In this document: in pieces, positions 29,775 through 37,974 of the stretch
Position numbering within the stretch: the stretch's first letter is position 1
Layout: every line of letters starts with the position of its first letter
Assembly (NCBI RefSeq): GCF_000368865.1
Contig: NZ_KB849726.1
Coordinates: forward strand, 327,624-391,623
DNA from: Acinetobacter bouvetii DSM 14964 = CIP 107468
GTDB lineage: Bacteria; Pseudomonadota; Gammaproteobacteria; Pseudomonadales; Moraxellaceae
DNA length: 64,000 nucleotides
Direction: 5' to 3'
The notes under the pieces: model-generated
What the model was told of the DNA's origin: nothing
What the model saw: only the letters and a program-made list of their open reading frames with translations
Database searches by the model: none
Translations under genes and position numbers: made by a program

Positions 29775-32201
29775 TTAATGGCGGGCTGCTTTAACTTCAC
29801 CAGAAGCCTTCACAATCGGCGCCTTAGGCAAGGGTTTCGGCATGTCCACTAAAGCCAATGGCAGAATCTCATCGATGCTTTTCACCGGCTTAATTTCCAA
29901 GCCCTCTTTGACATTGTCTGGAATCTCAGCCAAGTCACGGACGTTTTCCTGAGGAATGAACACCAGTTTGATGCCGCCGCGGTGCGCTGCTAAAAGCTTC
30001 TCTTTCAAACCGCCAATGCGCATTGCACGGCCGCCTAAGCTGGTTTCACCTGTCATGGCAATATCGGGACGAATTGCGATGCCTGTGAAGGCAGAAACCA
30101 ATGCAGTCGTCAGCGCCAAACCTGCAGATGGGCCATCTTTCGGTGTTGCGCCTTCCGGCAAATGCACGTGAACATCAGTTTCTTCAAAGCGTGAAGCTTC
30201 AATTCCTAATTCATCCGCACGGGTGCGAACCACAGTCATGGCAGCGGTAATTGATTCTTTCATCACGTCACCGAGTGAACCGGTGGTGATGAATTTACCT
30301 TTGCCTTTCACGGCTGCCACTTCAATGGTCAGCAATTCACCGCCGACAGACGTCCAAGCAAGGCCATTAACGCGGCCGACTTGCGCTTCATCTTCCGCCA
30401 TGCCGAAGTCAAACTTATGCGGACCTAAGTAGTCTGGAAGATTGGCCGAAGTCACATCAACCTGCAGGTTTTTTGCCTTTTTGCTGACCGCTTCTTTCAC
30501 CACTTTACGGGCAATTTTAGAGACTTCGCGCTCTAAGCTGCGCACACCGGCTTCACGTGTATAACGCTGTACGATGTCACGGATTGCTTCTTCATGAACA
30601 GTCAGTTCTTTGGCGCGCAGGCCATTGTTCTTGATTGCTTTCGGAACAAGGTAACGCTCTGCGATGTTGATTTTTTCATCTTCGGTATAACCCGGCAGAC
30701 GAATCACTTCCATACGGTCAAGCAGCGCTTCCGGAATATTCATGCTGTTGGCGGTACAGATGAACATCACTTCAGACAAGTCCAGATCAAGATCTAAATA
30801 GTGATCGTTAAACTTGCTGTTCTGTGATGGATCAAGGACTTCCAGCAGGGCAGAAGCAGGGTCGCCGCGGTAGTCTTGCGCCATCTTGTCGATTTCGTCG
30901 AGCAGGAACAATGGGTTTTTGACGCCGACTTTTGTCAAGGACTGCACAATTTTACCCGGCATCGCGCCAATATAGGTGCGGCGGTGACCGCGGATTTCCG
31001 CTTCGTCACGCACGCCGCCGAGCGCCATACGCACAAACTCACGGCCTGTCGCTTTTGCAACCGATTCACCCAGTGAGGTTTTACCGACACCTGGAGGACC
31101 AACCAAACACAGGATCGGACCTTTGAGTTTTTTCACCCGTGACTGCACTGCAAGATATTCCACAATACGGTCTTTTACGTCATCTAAGCCGTAATGGTCT
31201 GCATCTAAAATTTCTTGCGCCTTGGCTAAGTTAATGCTGACTTTGCTGGCTTTATTCCAAGGCGTATCTAAGATGGCCTCGATATAATTGCGCACCACAG
31301 CCGCTTCACTTGATGCCGGCTGCATGGCTTTGAGTTTGCGGAATTCAGCTTCCGCTTTTTTGCGCACGTGCTCAGGCAGATCAGCTTCTGCAAGGCGTCT
31401 TTCAATTTCTGCAACGTCGTCTTCAGCGCCGCCATTCATGTCGGAAAGCTCGCGCTGAATGACCTTCATCTTTTCATTGAGGAAGTATTCGCGCTGGTTT
31501 TTTTCCATTTGGCGTTTAACTGAATCATGCAGAGTCTGTTCAATCTGCTGTTCTTCAGACTGCTGCAGCAGGTAAGTCATCAATTCCTGCAAATGCGCTT
31601 CGAACTCATCGTGTTCTAAGAATTTTTGCTTTACATCAATATTCAAAGGTACACGGGTTGCAACGAAAAACAGCAATTGCAATAAATCATCAATTTTGTT
31701 GGCCGCTGCAATCAGCTCACGCGCATTGCGCAGTTTCGCTTCCGCATATTGCGCGAACATGGTGCGCAATTCTTCAATGCGTGATTCATGCTTCTCGCTA
31801 TCGGCTGCAACAGTCATTGGGCTTAAGCTATGTTCTGCAGACAGGTACTCATCATTGTCGATGATTTTGACCAGCTTTGAACGGTGCAAGCCCTCAATGA
31901 GTACTTTGATGCAGTTTTCATCATTTTCGTGATTCACAACTTGCACAATCTTCGCGACAGTACCGTATTGATATAAATTGTCGTGATCAATTTCTTCTGT
32001 AAGCGAATCTTTCTGTGCAACTACAAATACGAGATTGTCACTGTTACGAGCCACGTCCACTGCATTGATCGATTTTTCACGACCCACAAATAACGCAATC
32101 TGCATGTGAGGATAAACCACCACATCGCGCAGCGCCAAAAGCGGCAATACACTTGGAACCTGAGGCTCTAAGGTTTCTTCATTCATAATAATTTCAGACA
32201 T
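29775..32201 (-). CDS. lon: ATP-dependent protease Lon
   Basis: The 808-residue protein degrades damaged and regulatory proteins in the cytoplasm. It has the LonN substrate domain (VLPLLALRDVVVYPHMQIAL), a AAA+ module with Walker A GPPGVGKTS (from residue 368) and Walker B LFLLDEIDK, and the protease domain with catalytic Ser692 in KDGPSAG and Lys735 in GGLKEKL. The ATG at 32201 has AGGAG five bases upstream; an in-frame GTG two codons earlier lacks room for a ribosome site. clpX and hupB, frequent neighbours elsewhere, are not here. No sigma-32 promoter was confidently seen upstream. Confidence 0.98.
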   Translation of the reverse strand: MSEIIMNEETLEPQVPSVLPLLALRDVVVYPHMQIALFVGREKSINAVDVARNSDNLVFVVAQKDSLTEEIDHDNLYQYGTVAKIVQVVNHENDENCIKVLIEGLHRSKLVKIIDNDEYLSAEHSLSPMTVAADSEKHESRIEELRTMFAQYAEAKLRNARELIAAANKIDDLLQLLFFVATRVPLNIDVKQKFLEHDEFEAHLQELMTYLLQQSEEQQIEQTLHDSVKRQMEKNQREYFLNEKMKVIQRELSDMNGGAEDDVAEIERRLAEADLPEHVRKKAEAEFRKLKAMQPASSEAAVVRNYIEAILDTPWNKASKVSINLAKAQEILDADHYGLDDVKDRIVEYLAVQSRVKKLKGPILCLVGPPGVGKTSLGESVAKATGREFVRMALGGVRDEAEIRGHRRTYIGAMPGKIVQSLTKVGVKNPLFLLDEIDKMAQDYRGDPASALLEVLDPSQNSKFNDHYLDLDLDLSEVMFICTANSMNIPEALLDRMEVIRLPGYTEDEKINIAERYLVPKAIKNNGLRAKELTVHEEAIRDIVQRYTREAGVRSLEREVSKIARKVVKEAVSKKAKNLQVDVTSANLPDYLGPHKFDFGMAEDEAQVGRVNGLAWTSVGGELLTIEVAAVKGKGKFITTGSLGDVMKESITAAMTVVRTRADELGIEASRFEETDVHVHLPEGATPKDGPSAGLALTTALVSAFTGIAIRPDIAMTGETSLGGRAMRIGGLKEKLLAAHRGGIKLVFIPQENVRDLAEIPDNVKEGLEIKPVKSIDEILPLALVDMPKPLPKAPIVKASGEVKAARH

Positions 32202-32348
32202 GGGCACTCCTAATGAGTGACAACGGTGTTGCCATGTTTTTTATAGTGATGGGTATTTTAAAAATTACAAGGGCGTGGCGGAATAAATTGTATGGAAAAT
32301 GAGTAAACATTTGATTTTAAATCAGTCTAACCTGTCAAAATGATCAAT

Positions 32349-32936
32349 TTAACGCGGAAATCGCAATAAGGCTTGCGGGGTCAGCAAGGCGTCCAAAGGC
32401 TGATCCCAAGACTCGCGGGGCAAAGTTTCACTGATCAGCTGAAAATGATGCGCAAGGCTCAGCCTGAAAGGATGCTGCGGCGCTGAAGCTAAGGTTTTAT
32501 CGTAATAGCCGCCGCCCATGCCAATGCGTGTGCCGTGTGCGTCGCAGGCCAATAAAGGCATGATCAGCAGATCCAGTTTGGACACATGCAGGCCGCGTGA
32601 GGACATGGGTTCTTTCATGCCTAAGGGGTGGTGTGAAAAGCGCTGGCTGAAATACTGATGCTGAGAGATGTGCACCCATGACAGGCGCTGATTCATATTG
32701 CAAATCATGGGCAAATATACGGCTTTACCTTGAGCAAAGCAGTACTGCATAATTTTACGGGTATGAATTTCACCAAAGGCATGGAGATAAATGCCGATCT
32801 TTTTGGCCTGCTGAAATTCGGGCAGCCGTATGATGCGATTTAATACCGCCTGTTCCGATTGCCTTTGCTGAAATTTGCTTACAGCACGGCGCTGTTGGCG
32901 CAGGTCTTTTCTAAGCGTGTTTAAATCGTAGGACAT
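32349..32936 (-). CDS. fau: 5-formyltetrahydrofolate cyclo-ligase
   Basis: The 195-residue enzyme converts 5-formyl-THF to 5,10-methenyl-THF with ATP. The family signature GTRIGMGGGYYDKTLA lies near residue 145; the N-terminus has LRKDLRQQRRAVS. In many gammaproteobacteria this gene follows zapA and the 6S RNA gene ssrS on the same strand. Here zapA and ssrS are on the same strand about 3.2 kb upstream, with plus-strand genes in between. Confidence 0.93.
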   Translation of the reverse strand: MSYDLNTLRKDLRQQRRAVSKFQQRQSEQAVLNRIIRLPEFQQAKKIGIYLHAFGEIHTRKIMQYCFAQGKAVYLPMICNMNQRLSWVHISQHQYFSQRFSHHPLGMKEPMSSRGLHVSKLDLLIMPLLACDAHGTRIGMGGGYYDKTLASAPQHPFRLSLAHHFQLISETLPRESWDQPLDALLTPQALLRFPR

Positions 32937-33242
32937 GCGGCTTTATATTTCAGAATTTTTTACAGTTTAATCCTTCAATGTTAAACAGCAAGTGCAGAGC
33001 GGCATCTATTTGAAATATTCATATTGATGCCGGCATGCTTCCGTTTATCGAAATTGCAGGTTTTGGTGAATATTTCATCGGATTTTATTGTGCATTCATA
33101 TTTATACATTTGTATATTTATTCATGCGCCAGGCATTGAAGCAAAGAGCAGTGCTTGCTGCAGACGGCGGTATCAAAACATTTTGAACAGCCAACAATTA
33201 AAGAAAAATCAAAAAAAATCAGCAGATTGCTGGAGAATAAAA

Positions 33243-34475
33243 ATGAAATGGAAAGCAAAAATGAAGCATCAAGTAGCACAGCTGCTGATTTTGACGGCAG
33301 CCGGTTCTGGCGCGGCCATAGCTGCTGCGCCAAGCAACAGCCAGCAGGTCTTTTTTGTCGGCAATAACTGGGACGGGACGGTGACCGTGATCCGTTCTTC
33401 CGGCGATTTTGGAAAGATTGGCGTCATCAACATGATTCCAGACCGTAAAGAGCGGCTGCTGGAAATCCACTTAAATCCAGTGAAATTGATTGCCTACACT
33501 TATATTCAATCGACTGCAGGTGAAGGGCACGATCAGCTGGTGGATGACATGTATTCCACGCCAGACGGCAAATCGGTCGTGGCTTCCCGTCCAAGTTTTG
33601 CAGATGTGGTTTCGATTAATATTGCAACTGGAAAGATTAACTGGCGCACGCCGGTAGAAGGCTTCCGCGCTGACCATATGGCGGTCTCTCCGAATGGGCA
33701 GCAAGTGGCGGTTTCGGCCTCTTCAGGCAATGTTGTGCAGGTATTGGACATCAATAGCGGCAAGGAATTGGGCCGTTTTGCCACAGGGGACAAACCGCAT
33801 GAAAACATTTATTTCGATGGCGGCAGCAAGATTTTGAACTCTGCAATTGGCAATGTGGAAACCTCAATGGATGCTTCATGGCAGGACTTTACCAAGGGCA
33901 AGCGCTATCTCACCATTGCCGATGCAGGCAATTTTAACGTGCTGAAAAAAATTGATTTCCGCCCGGCATTGGATGCTGTTGGGCGCAAAGACTTATCCAA
34001 TGCGGTGCGGCCAATTGTATTCAGCAAAGATGAAAGCAAAATTTATGCGCAGGTTTCATTTTTCAATGGCTTGGTGGAATATGATTTAAATCAAGACAAA
34101 GTGACCCGCATTGGGCAGCTGCCAGGCAGTTCAACAATTCCTTCTGACCGCAGCAAATGGGTCAATGATTCACGGCATCACGGCTTATCCATCAGCAGTG
34201 ACGGCGAGAAATTATGTGTCGCGGGAACCATGGATGACTACGCCACAATAGTAGACCGGAAAACTTTAAAAGCGGGCAAACTGATTGCTGCCGGCAAGCC
34301 CTACTGGGCAACCCGCAGCCCGGACGGCAAAAGCTGCATCATCTCTGAAAGCGCCAATGACGCCGTGACGGTGATTGATTTTGACACAGGCGATAAGGTG
34401 CTGAGCGTCCCTGTAGGCAATCATCCGCAGCGCGTGCGCATTGGCTATGCGCCTGCGGGCTGGCCTGCGCAATAA
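33243..34475 (+). CDS. exported YncE-like beta-propeller protein
   Basis: The 410-residue protein has a signal peptide (ends GAAIAAA, about residue 24) and repeated blades of the YVTN/YncE type: TVTVIRSSGDFGKIGVIN, then VVSINIATGKINWRTP, VVQVLDINSGKELGRF, VTVIDFDTGDKVLSVPVGN. Such seven-bladed propellers act in the periplasm as binding or scaffold proteins. The frame is open to 33024, but the ATG at 33243 has GGAG seven bases upstream. The 300 bases upstream, back to fau, hold no other gene. It is part of an insert in the fau-ssrS neighbourhood. A terminator follows directly. The ligand is unknown. Confidence 0.85.
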   Translation: MKWKAKMKHQVAQLLILTAAGSGAAIAAAPSNSQQVFFVGNNWDGTVTVIRSSGDFGKIGVINMIPDRKERLLEIHLNPVKLIAYTYIQSTAGEGHDQLVDDMYSTPDGKSVVASRPSFADVVSINIATGKINWRTPVEGFRADHMAVSPNGQQVAVSASSGNVVQVLDINSGKELGRFATGDKPHENIYFDGGSKILNSAIGNVETSMDASWQDFTKGKRYLTIADAGNFNVLKKIDFRPALDAVGRKDLSNAVRPIVFSKDESKIYAQVSFFNGLVEYDLNQDKVTRIGQLPGSSTIPSDRSKWVNDSRHHGLSISSDGEKLCVAGTMDDYATIVDRKTLKAGKLIAAGKPYWATRSPDGKSCIISESANDAVTVIDFDTGDKVLSVPVGNHPQRVRIGYAPAGWPAQ

Positions 34476-34494
34476 AAAGAGCGGATGAGCTGAG

Positions 34495-34520
34495 AACAGG
34501 CTGGAGCCAGCCTGTTTTCT
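34495..34520 (+). terminator. terminator after the beta-propeller gene
   Basis: An AACAGGCTG/CAGCCTGTT stem with a GAGC loop is followed by TTTTC, about 20 bases after the stop codon. Confidence 0.8.
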
Positions 34521-34588
34521 AAGATGCGCAGATCCGCTGACCGCATCGAATACGGCAAATGAATGAATAAAAAAAATAAAGGTGAACT

Positions 34589-35047
34589 ATGCTTTCTCGA
34601 GCGCAACTGGCTGTGGCTGCTTCCGTCGGTTTTTTGGTGATGGCAGCTTGGCTTGTGTTTTTAAAGCCGGATTCAGCGGCATTGCTGGGAAATTCACAGC
34701 GCACTCAGCCTGCTGCGATTGAAAAAAAAGTATCAGCAGCAGAAGCGCCGGATTCTCTGCAGCCAATGCAAGTAAAAAAGCAGGAATCCTATCTGCCGGA
34801 TCAATCGGCATTGCAGCAGCGCGACAGGTTATATAAAGAATTTGAAGGCATCAGCATCAGCCTCAGTCATGGCCAGCAGCCAGATGCGCGCAAAGTGGAT
34901 GAGCTGCTGCAGCAGCAAATACAGCTGGTGAAATCTGGAGTGCTTTCAGCGCAAGACGCCGTCAATTATTGTCAGTTTCTAAGCAAAGCCATGCCGGAAA
35001 TGGATCAGCAAATAAACCGCTATATTCGGCAGCTGGAAAAATTGTAA
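34589..35047 (+). CDS. membrane-anchored protein of unknown function
   Basis: The 152-residue product has one N-terminal membrane segment (about residues 6-25, AVAASVGFLVMAAWLVFL) and then a periplasmic part rich in Gln, Lys and Ala that is mostly helical, probably coiled coil, with one cysteine (NYCQF). AGGTGA precedes the ATG. It follows the beta-propeller gene, with a terminator in between. I do not recognise the family. The N-terminus could also be an uncleaved signal anchor. Confidence 0.65.
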   Translation: MLSRAQLAVAASVGFLVMAAWLVFLKPDSAALLGNSQRTQPAAIEKKVSAAEAPDSLQPMQVKKQESYLPDQSALQQRDRLYKEFEGISISLSHGQQPDARKVDELLQQQIQLVKSGVLSAQDAVNYCQFLSKAMPEMDQQINRYIRQLEKL

Positions 35048-35081
35048 AAATAGAGTCTTCGGCTGTTTGCTAGATCAATTT

Positions 35082-35118
35082 AAGGAGGGGCCGCTTGAAC
35101 GCATTTTGGCGGCCTTTC
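35082..35118 (+). terminator. probable terminator after 34589-35047
   Basis: A GGCCGC/GCGGCC stem with a 14-base loop is followed by TTTC, within 70 bases of the stop codon. Confidence 0.6.
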
Positions 35119-35332
35119 ATTTGGATCAAGCTGTTTTGCGCAGGCTGAAGAAAGCGTAGCTCAGCTCAGTGACTGGCTAAGTCATGTTTATAGGATGAAA
35201 AAGTCCGTATTTCATTAGAAGATGGCTTGCAGTCACGGTCAAAAAATTAAATCGTTTTAAATTGCTGAATCGGTTATTTTAAAATGACCAGAACGAAATA
35301 AATAAACCGCACGGCACAGAAGGAAAAGAAAT

Positions 35333-35689
35333 ATGATTTCTCAGATATTGATTGTGATTATTGCTCTTTTGCACATCTATTTTCTAGTTCTGGAGATGTT
35401 TTTGTGGCAGAAGCCAGCGGGCTTAAAAGCTTTCGGAAATACGCCAGAAAAGGCGGCATTAACGAAAGTATTGGCGCAGAATCAGGGGCTTTATAATGGT
35501 TTCTTAGCTGCAGGGCTGATTTGGTCACTGCTGGTATCGATGCCATTTTCATTCATGCTGGCAAACTTCTTTCTGATCTGCGTCTTAATTGCGGGAATTT
35601 ATGGCAGTGTCACGGCGAGCCGAAAGATTCTTTATATTCAAGCGCTGCCTGCTTTAGCCGCGTTGATTTTATTGAATTTAGGTATATAA
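35333..35689 (+). CDS. DUF1304-family membrane protein
   Basis: The 118-residue protein has four hydrophobic segments and the DUF1304 features: an N-terminal HIYFLVLEMFLWQKP, then a LAQNQGLYNGFLAAGLIWSL motif in the second segment. Members are small inner-membrane proteins without a known function. AAGGAAAAGAA precedes the ATG. It is single, with 285 and 410 bases of noncoding DNA on either side. Confidence 0.85.
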   Translation: MISQILIVIIALLHIYFLVLEMFLWQKPAGLKAFGNTPEKAALTKVLAQNQGLYNGFLAAGLIWSLLVSMPFSFMLANFFLICVLIAGIYGSVTASRKILYIQALPALAALILLNLGI

Positions 35690-36099
35690 AAATAGCGGTG
35701 AGTGTTTTGCCTGCTAATACATCATGATTTTACATTCCGTTTACAGGGGCTCGCAGCTGAGTGCAGGTTTGGCAGGAGTTTGCATTGCGCAGAGAAATCA
35801 CTAATTGGGGGGTGACTCTGTAAGTCGGCAATAGGCCTGAATATTGCACATCTGATTTATGAAATTTTACCGATCAACGGGGTTTTATGCAGCAAAGCGT
35901 TAAAGTGGCGAGATACGCAGCTTATAGCGATAGAACAGAGTGCCGGTTCGGATATATCATTCAAACTATAGGCGCACATTCAGATGAATAGACAGGACGG
36001 GAAAGCGTTATATGTGTTGAGCGATGGATGGCGAGGCAATTAAAAGAGGAAAATTTGCTGGAAGGCGTTCGATAAATTTGAATATTTTGAAATTAAAAT
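35690..36099. other. noncoding region before the 6S RNA gene
   Basis: About 410 bases with no convincing gene. Two tiny frames (35887-35991, 34 residues; 35984-36043, 19 residues) overlap head to tail, but neither has a strong ribosome site or a recognisable product. No strong hairpin was seen; the 3' end of the 6S RNA has only a short T-rich tract. Confidence 0.5.
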
Positions 36100-36279
36100 A
36101 GCTCCGGAGGTGCCGCTGCATGTGTCGTTACCCTGAACCCGATGAGTTCAAGGTGGACGCGACGTATACTTGCTGGGTTTCCCATACGGAGATGGGCATA
36201 CGCTCTAAATATACAGAACACGATCCATAAGTGTTAGTATCGGCAGGGGAATAGACCCGCTGGCGAACACCCCAGAGTT
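36100..36279 (-). ncRNA. ssrS: 6S RNA
   Basis: The minus strand carries the conserved 6S elements in order. A 5' arm with GGTGTTCGCCAGCGGGT and CCCCTGCCGATA matches the Escherichia coli GATGTTCGCAAGCGGG and CCCCTGAGCCGATA elements. A 3' arm with CACCTTGAAC, then GGGTTCAGGGTAACGACA and GCAGCGGCACCTCCGGAG, matches its 3' half. The ends GGGGTG and CACCTC pair to close the long hairpin. A promoter at the right distance gives a start at about 36279 and a length near 180, as expected. 6S RNA mimics an open promoter and sequesters sigma-70 RNA polymerase in stationary phase. It lies directly downstream of zapA, the usual gene order. Confidence 0.9.
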
Positions 36280-36285
36280 AGAGCA

Positions 36286-36313
36286 AGTATAACCAATAAA
36301 GCGCTAGAGGCAA
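36286..36313 (-). promoter_or_regulatory. sigma-70 promoter of the 6S RNA gene
   Basis: TTGCCT (36313-36308) and TATACT (36291-36286) are separated by 16 bases on the minus strand. The predicted start, seven bases beyond the -10 box, coincides with the 5' end of the 6S RNA. Confidence 0.7.
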
Positions 36314-36380
36314 ATCATCTTCAGCATAAGATGCGTAAACTTCTTTTGTATTTGGCTGCGCTTTATGCAAAAGATCCCGT

Positions 36381-36668
36381 TTATTCAGCGAGATCTTCAG
36401 CTTCTTCCAAAATAGTCTGCAGCAGCCGTTCACAGTGTTCATATTCCTGCAGGCTTTTATTCATGCTCAGCACTTCCTGCATCAGCTCCAGCGCCACCAT
36501 AATAATCAGCTTGCTGGGTTCCATGCGCGGCGCTTTGCGGCGGAATTCATCATATTTATCGTTGAGCAGCTGGGCTGCACGTTCTAAATCAGCCTGCTGA
36601 CTGGCTGTGGTCGCTAAGCGGAAGTTATGGCCAAGGACTTTTAAATCGACAGCAATTTGTTCAGTCAT
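36381..36668 (-). CDS. zapA: cell division protein ZapA
   Basis: The 95-residue protein promotes bundling of FtsZ protofilaments at midcell. It has the ZapA pattern: VDLKVLGHNFRLATT at the N-terminus, then the helical part with LERAAQLLNDKYDEFR and IMVALELMQEVL. Its ATG is two bases after the stop of the upstream coiled-coil gene, showing coupling. The 6S RNA gene follows about 100 bases downstream, as in other gammaproteobacteria. Confidence 0.93.
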   Translation of the reverse strand: MTEQIAVDLKVLGHNFRLATTASQQADLERAAQLLNDKYDEFRRKAPRMEPSKLIIMVALELMQEVLSMNKSLQEYEHCERLLQTILEEAEDLAE

Positions 36669-36670
36669 GC

Positions 36671-37222
36671 TTAAGCTTCCTCGTTTGCGTCAGTTGGGTG
36701 GGCCAATTGCTGGATTTCCTGCGCATGCTGATCTTGGGCCGTGCCTAAAACCGCTAAGCGCTGAATGATGGCTTCCACTTTGGCTTTGGCATGTTCATTT
36801 TTCTGCAGCAGGCGCTGACGTTCCTGCTGCAGGGATTGAATTTCCTGCATGGCATGGCGCTGTTCGTTTTGCATTTTTTCTTTGACTACACGCAATTCAT
36901 TGCGTTCTGCCAAAATTTCCTGAAACCGGTTTTTTAAATCGGTGCAGCTTTTTTCCAAACGGCTGTAACGGTCAGCCAGAGAGGCTGCATCATTATTCAG
37001 GTGCTGAAATTGAGAGCGGGATTCGGTTAACTGCTCTGTCAGCGTATCAATTTCTTCTTGTTTGTGCGTAATGATGCCATTTTTATGCACAATTTGCGCA
37101 TGATGTTGTTCATTTGCAGAATCTTTATCTTCTGCAAGCGAGGCGTTTTCACTTTCATAATGCGCAAGTTTCGTTTTTAAAACGTTCAGATGCGCTTGCA
37201 GACGCTGTAATTCTTCTAACAT
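36671..37222 (-). CDS. coiled-coil protein encoded upstream of zapA
   Basis: The 183-residue protein is predicted to be almost wholly helical coiled coil, with heptad-like Leu spacing from MLEELQRLQAHLNVLKTKLA through LQQERQRLLQKNEHAKAKVE, ending in a short acidic tail. The frame is open further upstream, but that part is the reverse of the ygfB gene; the ATG at 37222 starts a typical N-terminus. In Pseudomonas a much shorter coiled-coil protein (TIGR02449) holds this place next to zapA. Coupling to zapA suggests a ZapB-like role at the division septum, which is inference. Confidence 0.75.
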   Translation of the reverse strand: MLEELQRLQAHLNVLKTKLAHYESENASLAEDKDSANEQHHAQIVHKNGIITHKQEEIDTLTEQLTESRSQFQHLNNDAASLADRYSRLEKSCTDLKNRFQEILAERNELRVVKEKMQNEQRHAMQEIQSLQQERQRLLQKNEHAKAKVEAIIQRLAVLGTAQDQHAQEIQQLAHPTDANEEA

Positions 37223-37286
37223 ATCGTGGTCGCACAGTATTGCAAACAAAGGTAATATATAAGAAGTATAGAGATTGGATAAACGA

Positions 37287-37904
37287 ATGCAAGACGATAT
37301 TTCAGGTTGGTCAGAATGGAACCGCAATTTTAGCGAAATCGAAGAGATTTCCAGCCCCAGCGAATTGCACGGCTTGCTGACAGGCATTGTCTGTGTGACG
37401 CAGGTGCCGACGCGCGAAGAGTGGCAGCAGATTTTAGCGACGCTTGAAGTGACTGAAATCAGCGATGAAGCAATTGCGGCTTTAACCGACGAAACCGAAG
37501 ACATTGCGCATGCGCTGTCTGAAGATGAGCTGGACTATTTGCCGCTGCTGCCGGATGATGAACACAGTTTGTCTGAGCGGGTTCAAGCCCTTGCTGACTG
37601 GTGCGCAGGCGTGGTGTTAGGCTTTGGCTTGGCTTCAGGGCATTTGCGCGCAGAAGAGCAGGAATTGATTGAGCATCTGCAGGATGTCGCTTCAGTTGAA
37701 TTTGATGAATCGGATGATGATGACGAAGGCGAAGAAAGCTATCAGGAACTGTACGAGTTTGTACGCCTGATTCCAGTCAGCCTGTCGATGGGCCGCAAGA
37801 AAATTGAAGTGGCTGAAAGTCCGCTTTTGCAGCTGTTTTCTGCCAAAAAATCGGCTGATGCAAATAATGTTGTAGAAATGTTTACACCGCACCGTCCAAG
37901 CTGA
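37287..37904 (+). CDS. ygfB: UPF0149/YgfB-family protein
   Basis: The 205-residue protein matches YgfB: SSPSELHGLLTGIVC near the N-terminus, LLPDDEHSLSERVQALADWC and FLYGFG-type variant VVLGFGLASG in the middle, then EESYQELYEFVRL at the C-terminus, with an acidic Asp/Glu stretch between. In Pseudomonas YgfB lowers expression of an amidase by counteracting AlpA; whether that holds here is unknown. It is divergent from the zapA operon and lies 70 bases ahead of pepP, probably as first gene of the ygfB-pepP unit. Confidence 0.9.
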   Translation: MQDDISGWSEWNRNFSEIEEISSPSELHGLLTGIVCVTQVPTREEWQQILATLEVTEISDEAIAALTDETEDIAHALSEDELDYLPLLPDDEHSLSERVQALADWCAGVVLGFGLASGHLRAEEQELIEHLQDVASVEFDESDDDDEGEESYQELYEFVRLIPVSLSMGRKKIEVAESPLLQLFSAKKSADANNVVEMFTPHRPS

Positions 37905-37974
37905 TTTTGGGCGTTTCATCCCGCTTTCAGCATTAACTTTGACTATTTATTTAAGAGCGATAAGAAGTATTCAG

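Noticed and set aside
33024..33242. N-terminal extension of the beta-propeller protein
   Set aside because: The ATG at 33243 has a good ribosome site and directly precedes a signal peptide; the extension would bury it.
35887..36043. Two overlapping tiny frames before the 6S RNA gene
   Set aside because: Products are 34 and 19 residues, ribosome sites are weak and there is no sign of coding constraint.
37223..37504. N-terminal extension of the coiled-coil protein before zapA
   Set aside because: The extra residues are the antisense of ygfB, low in complexity and unlike the rest of the protein.
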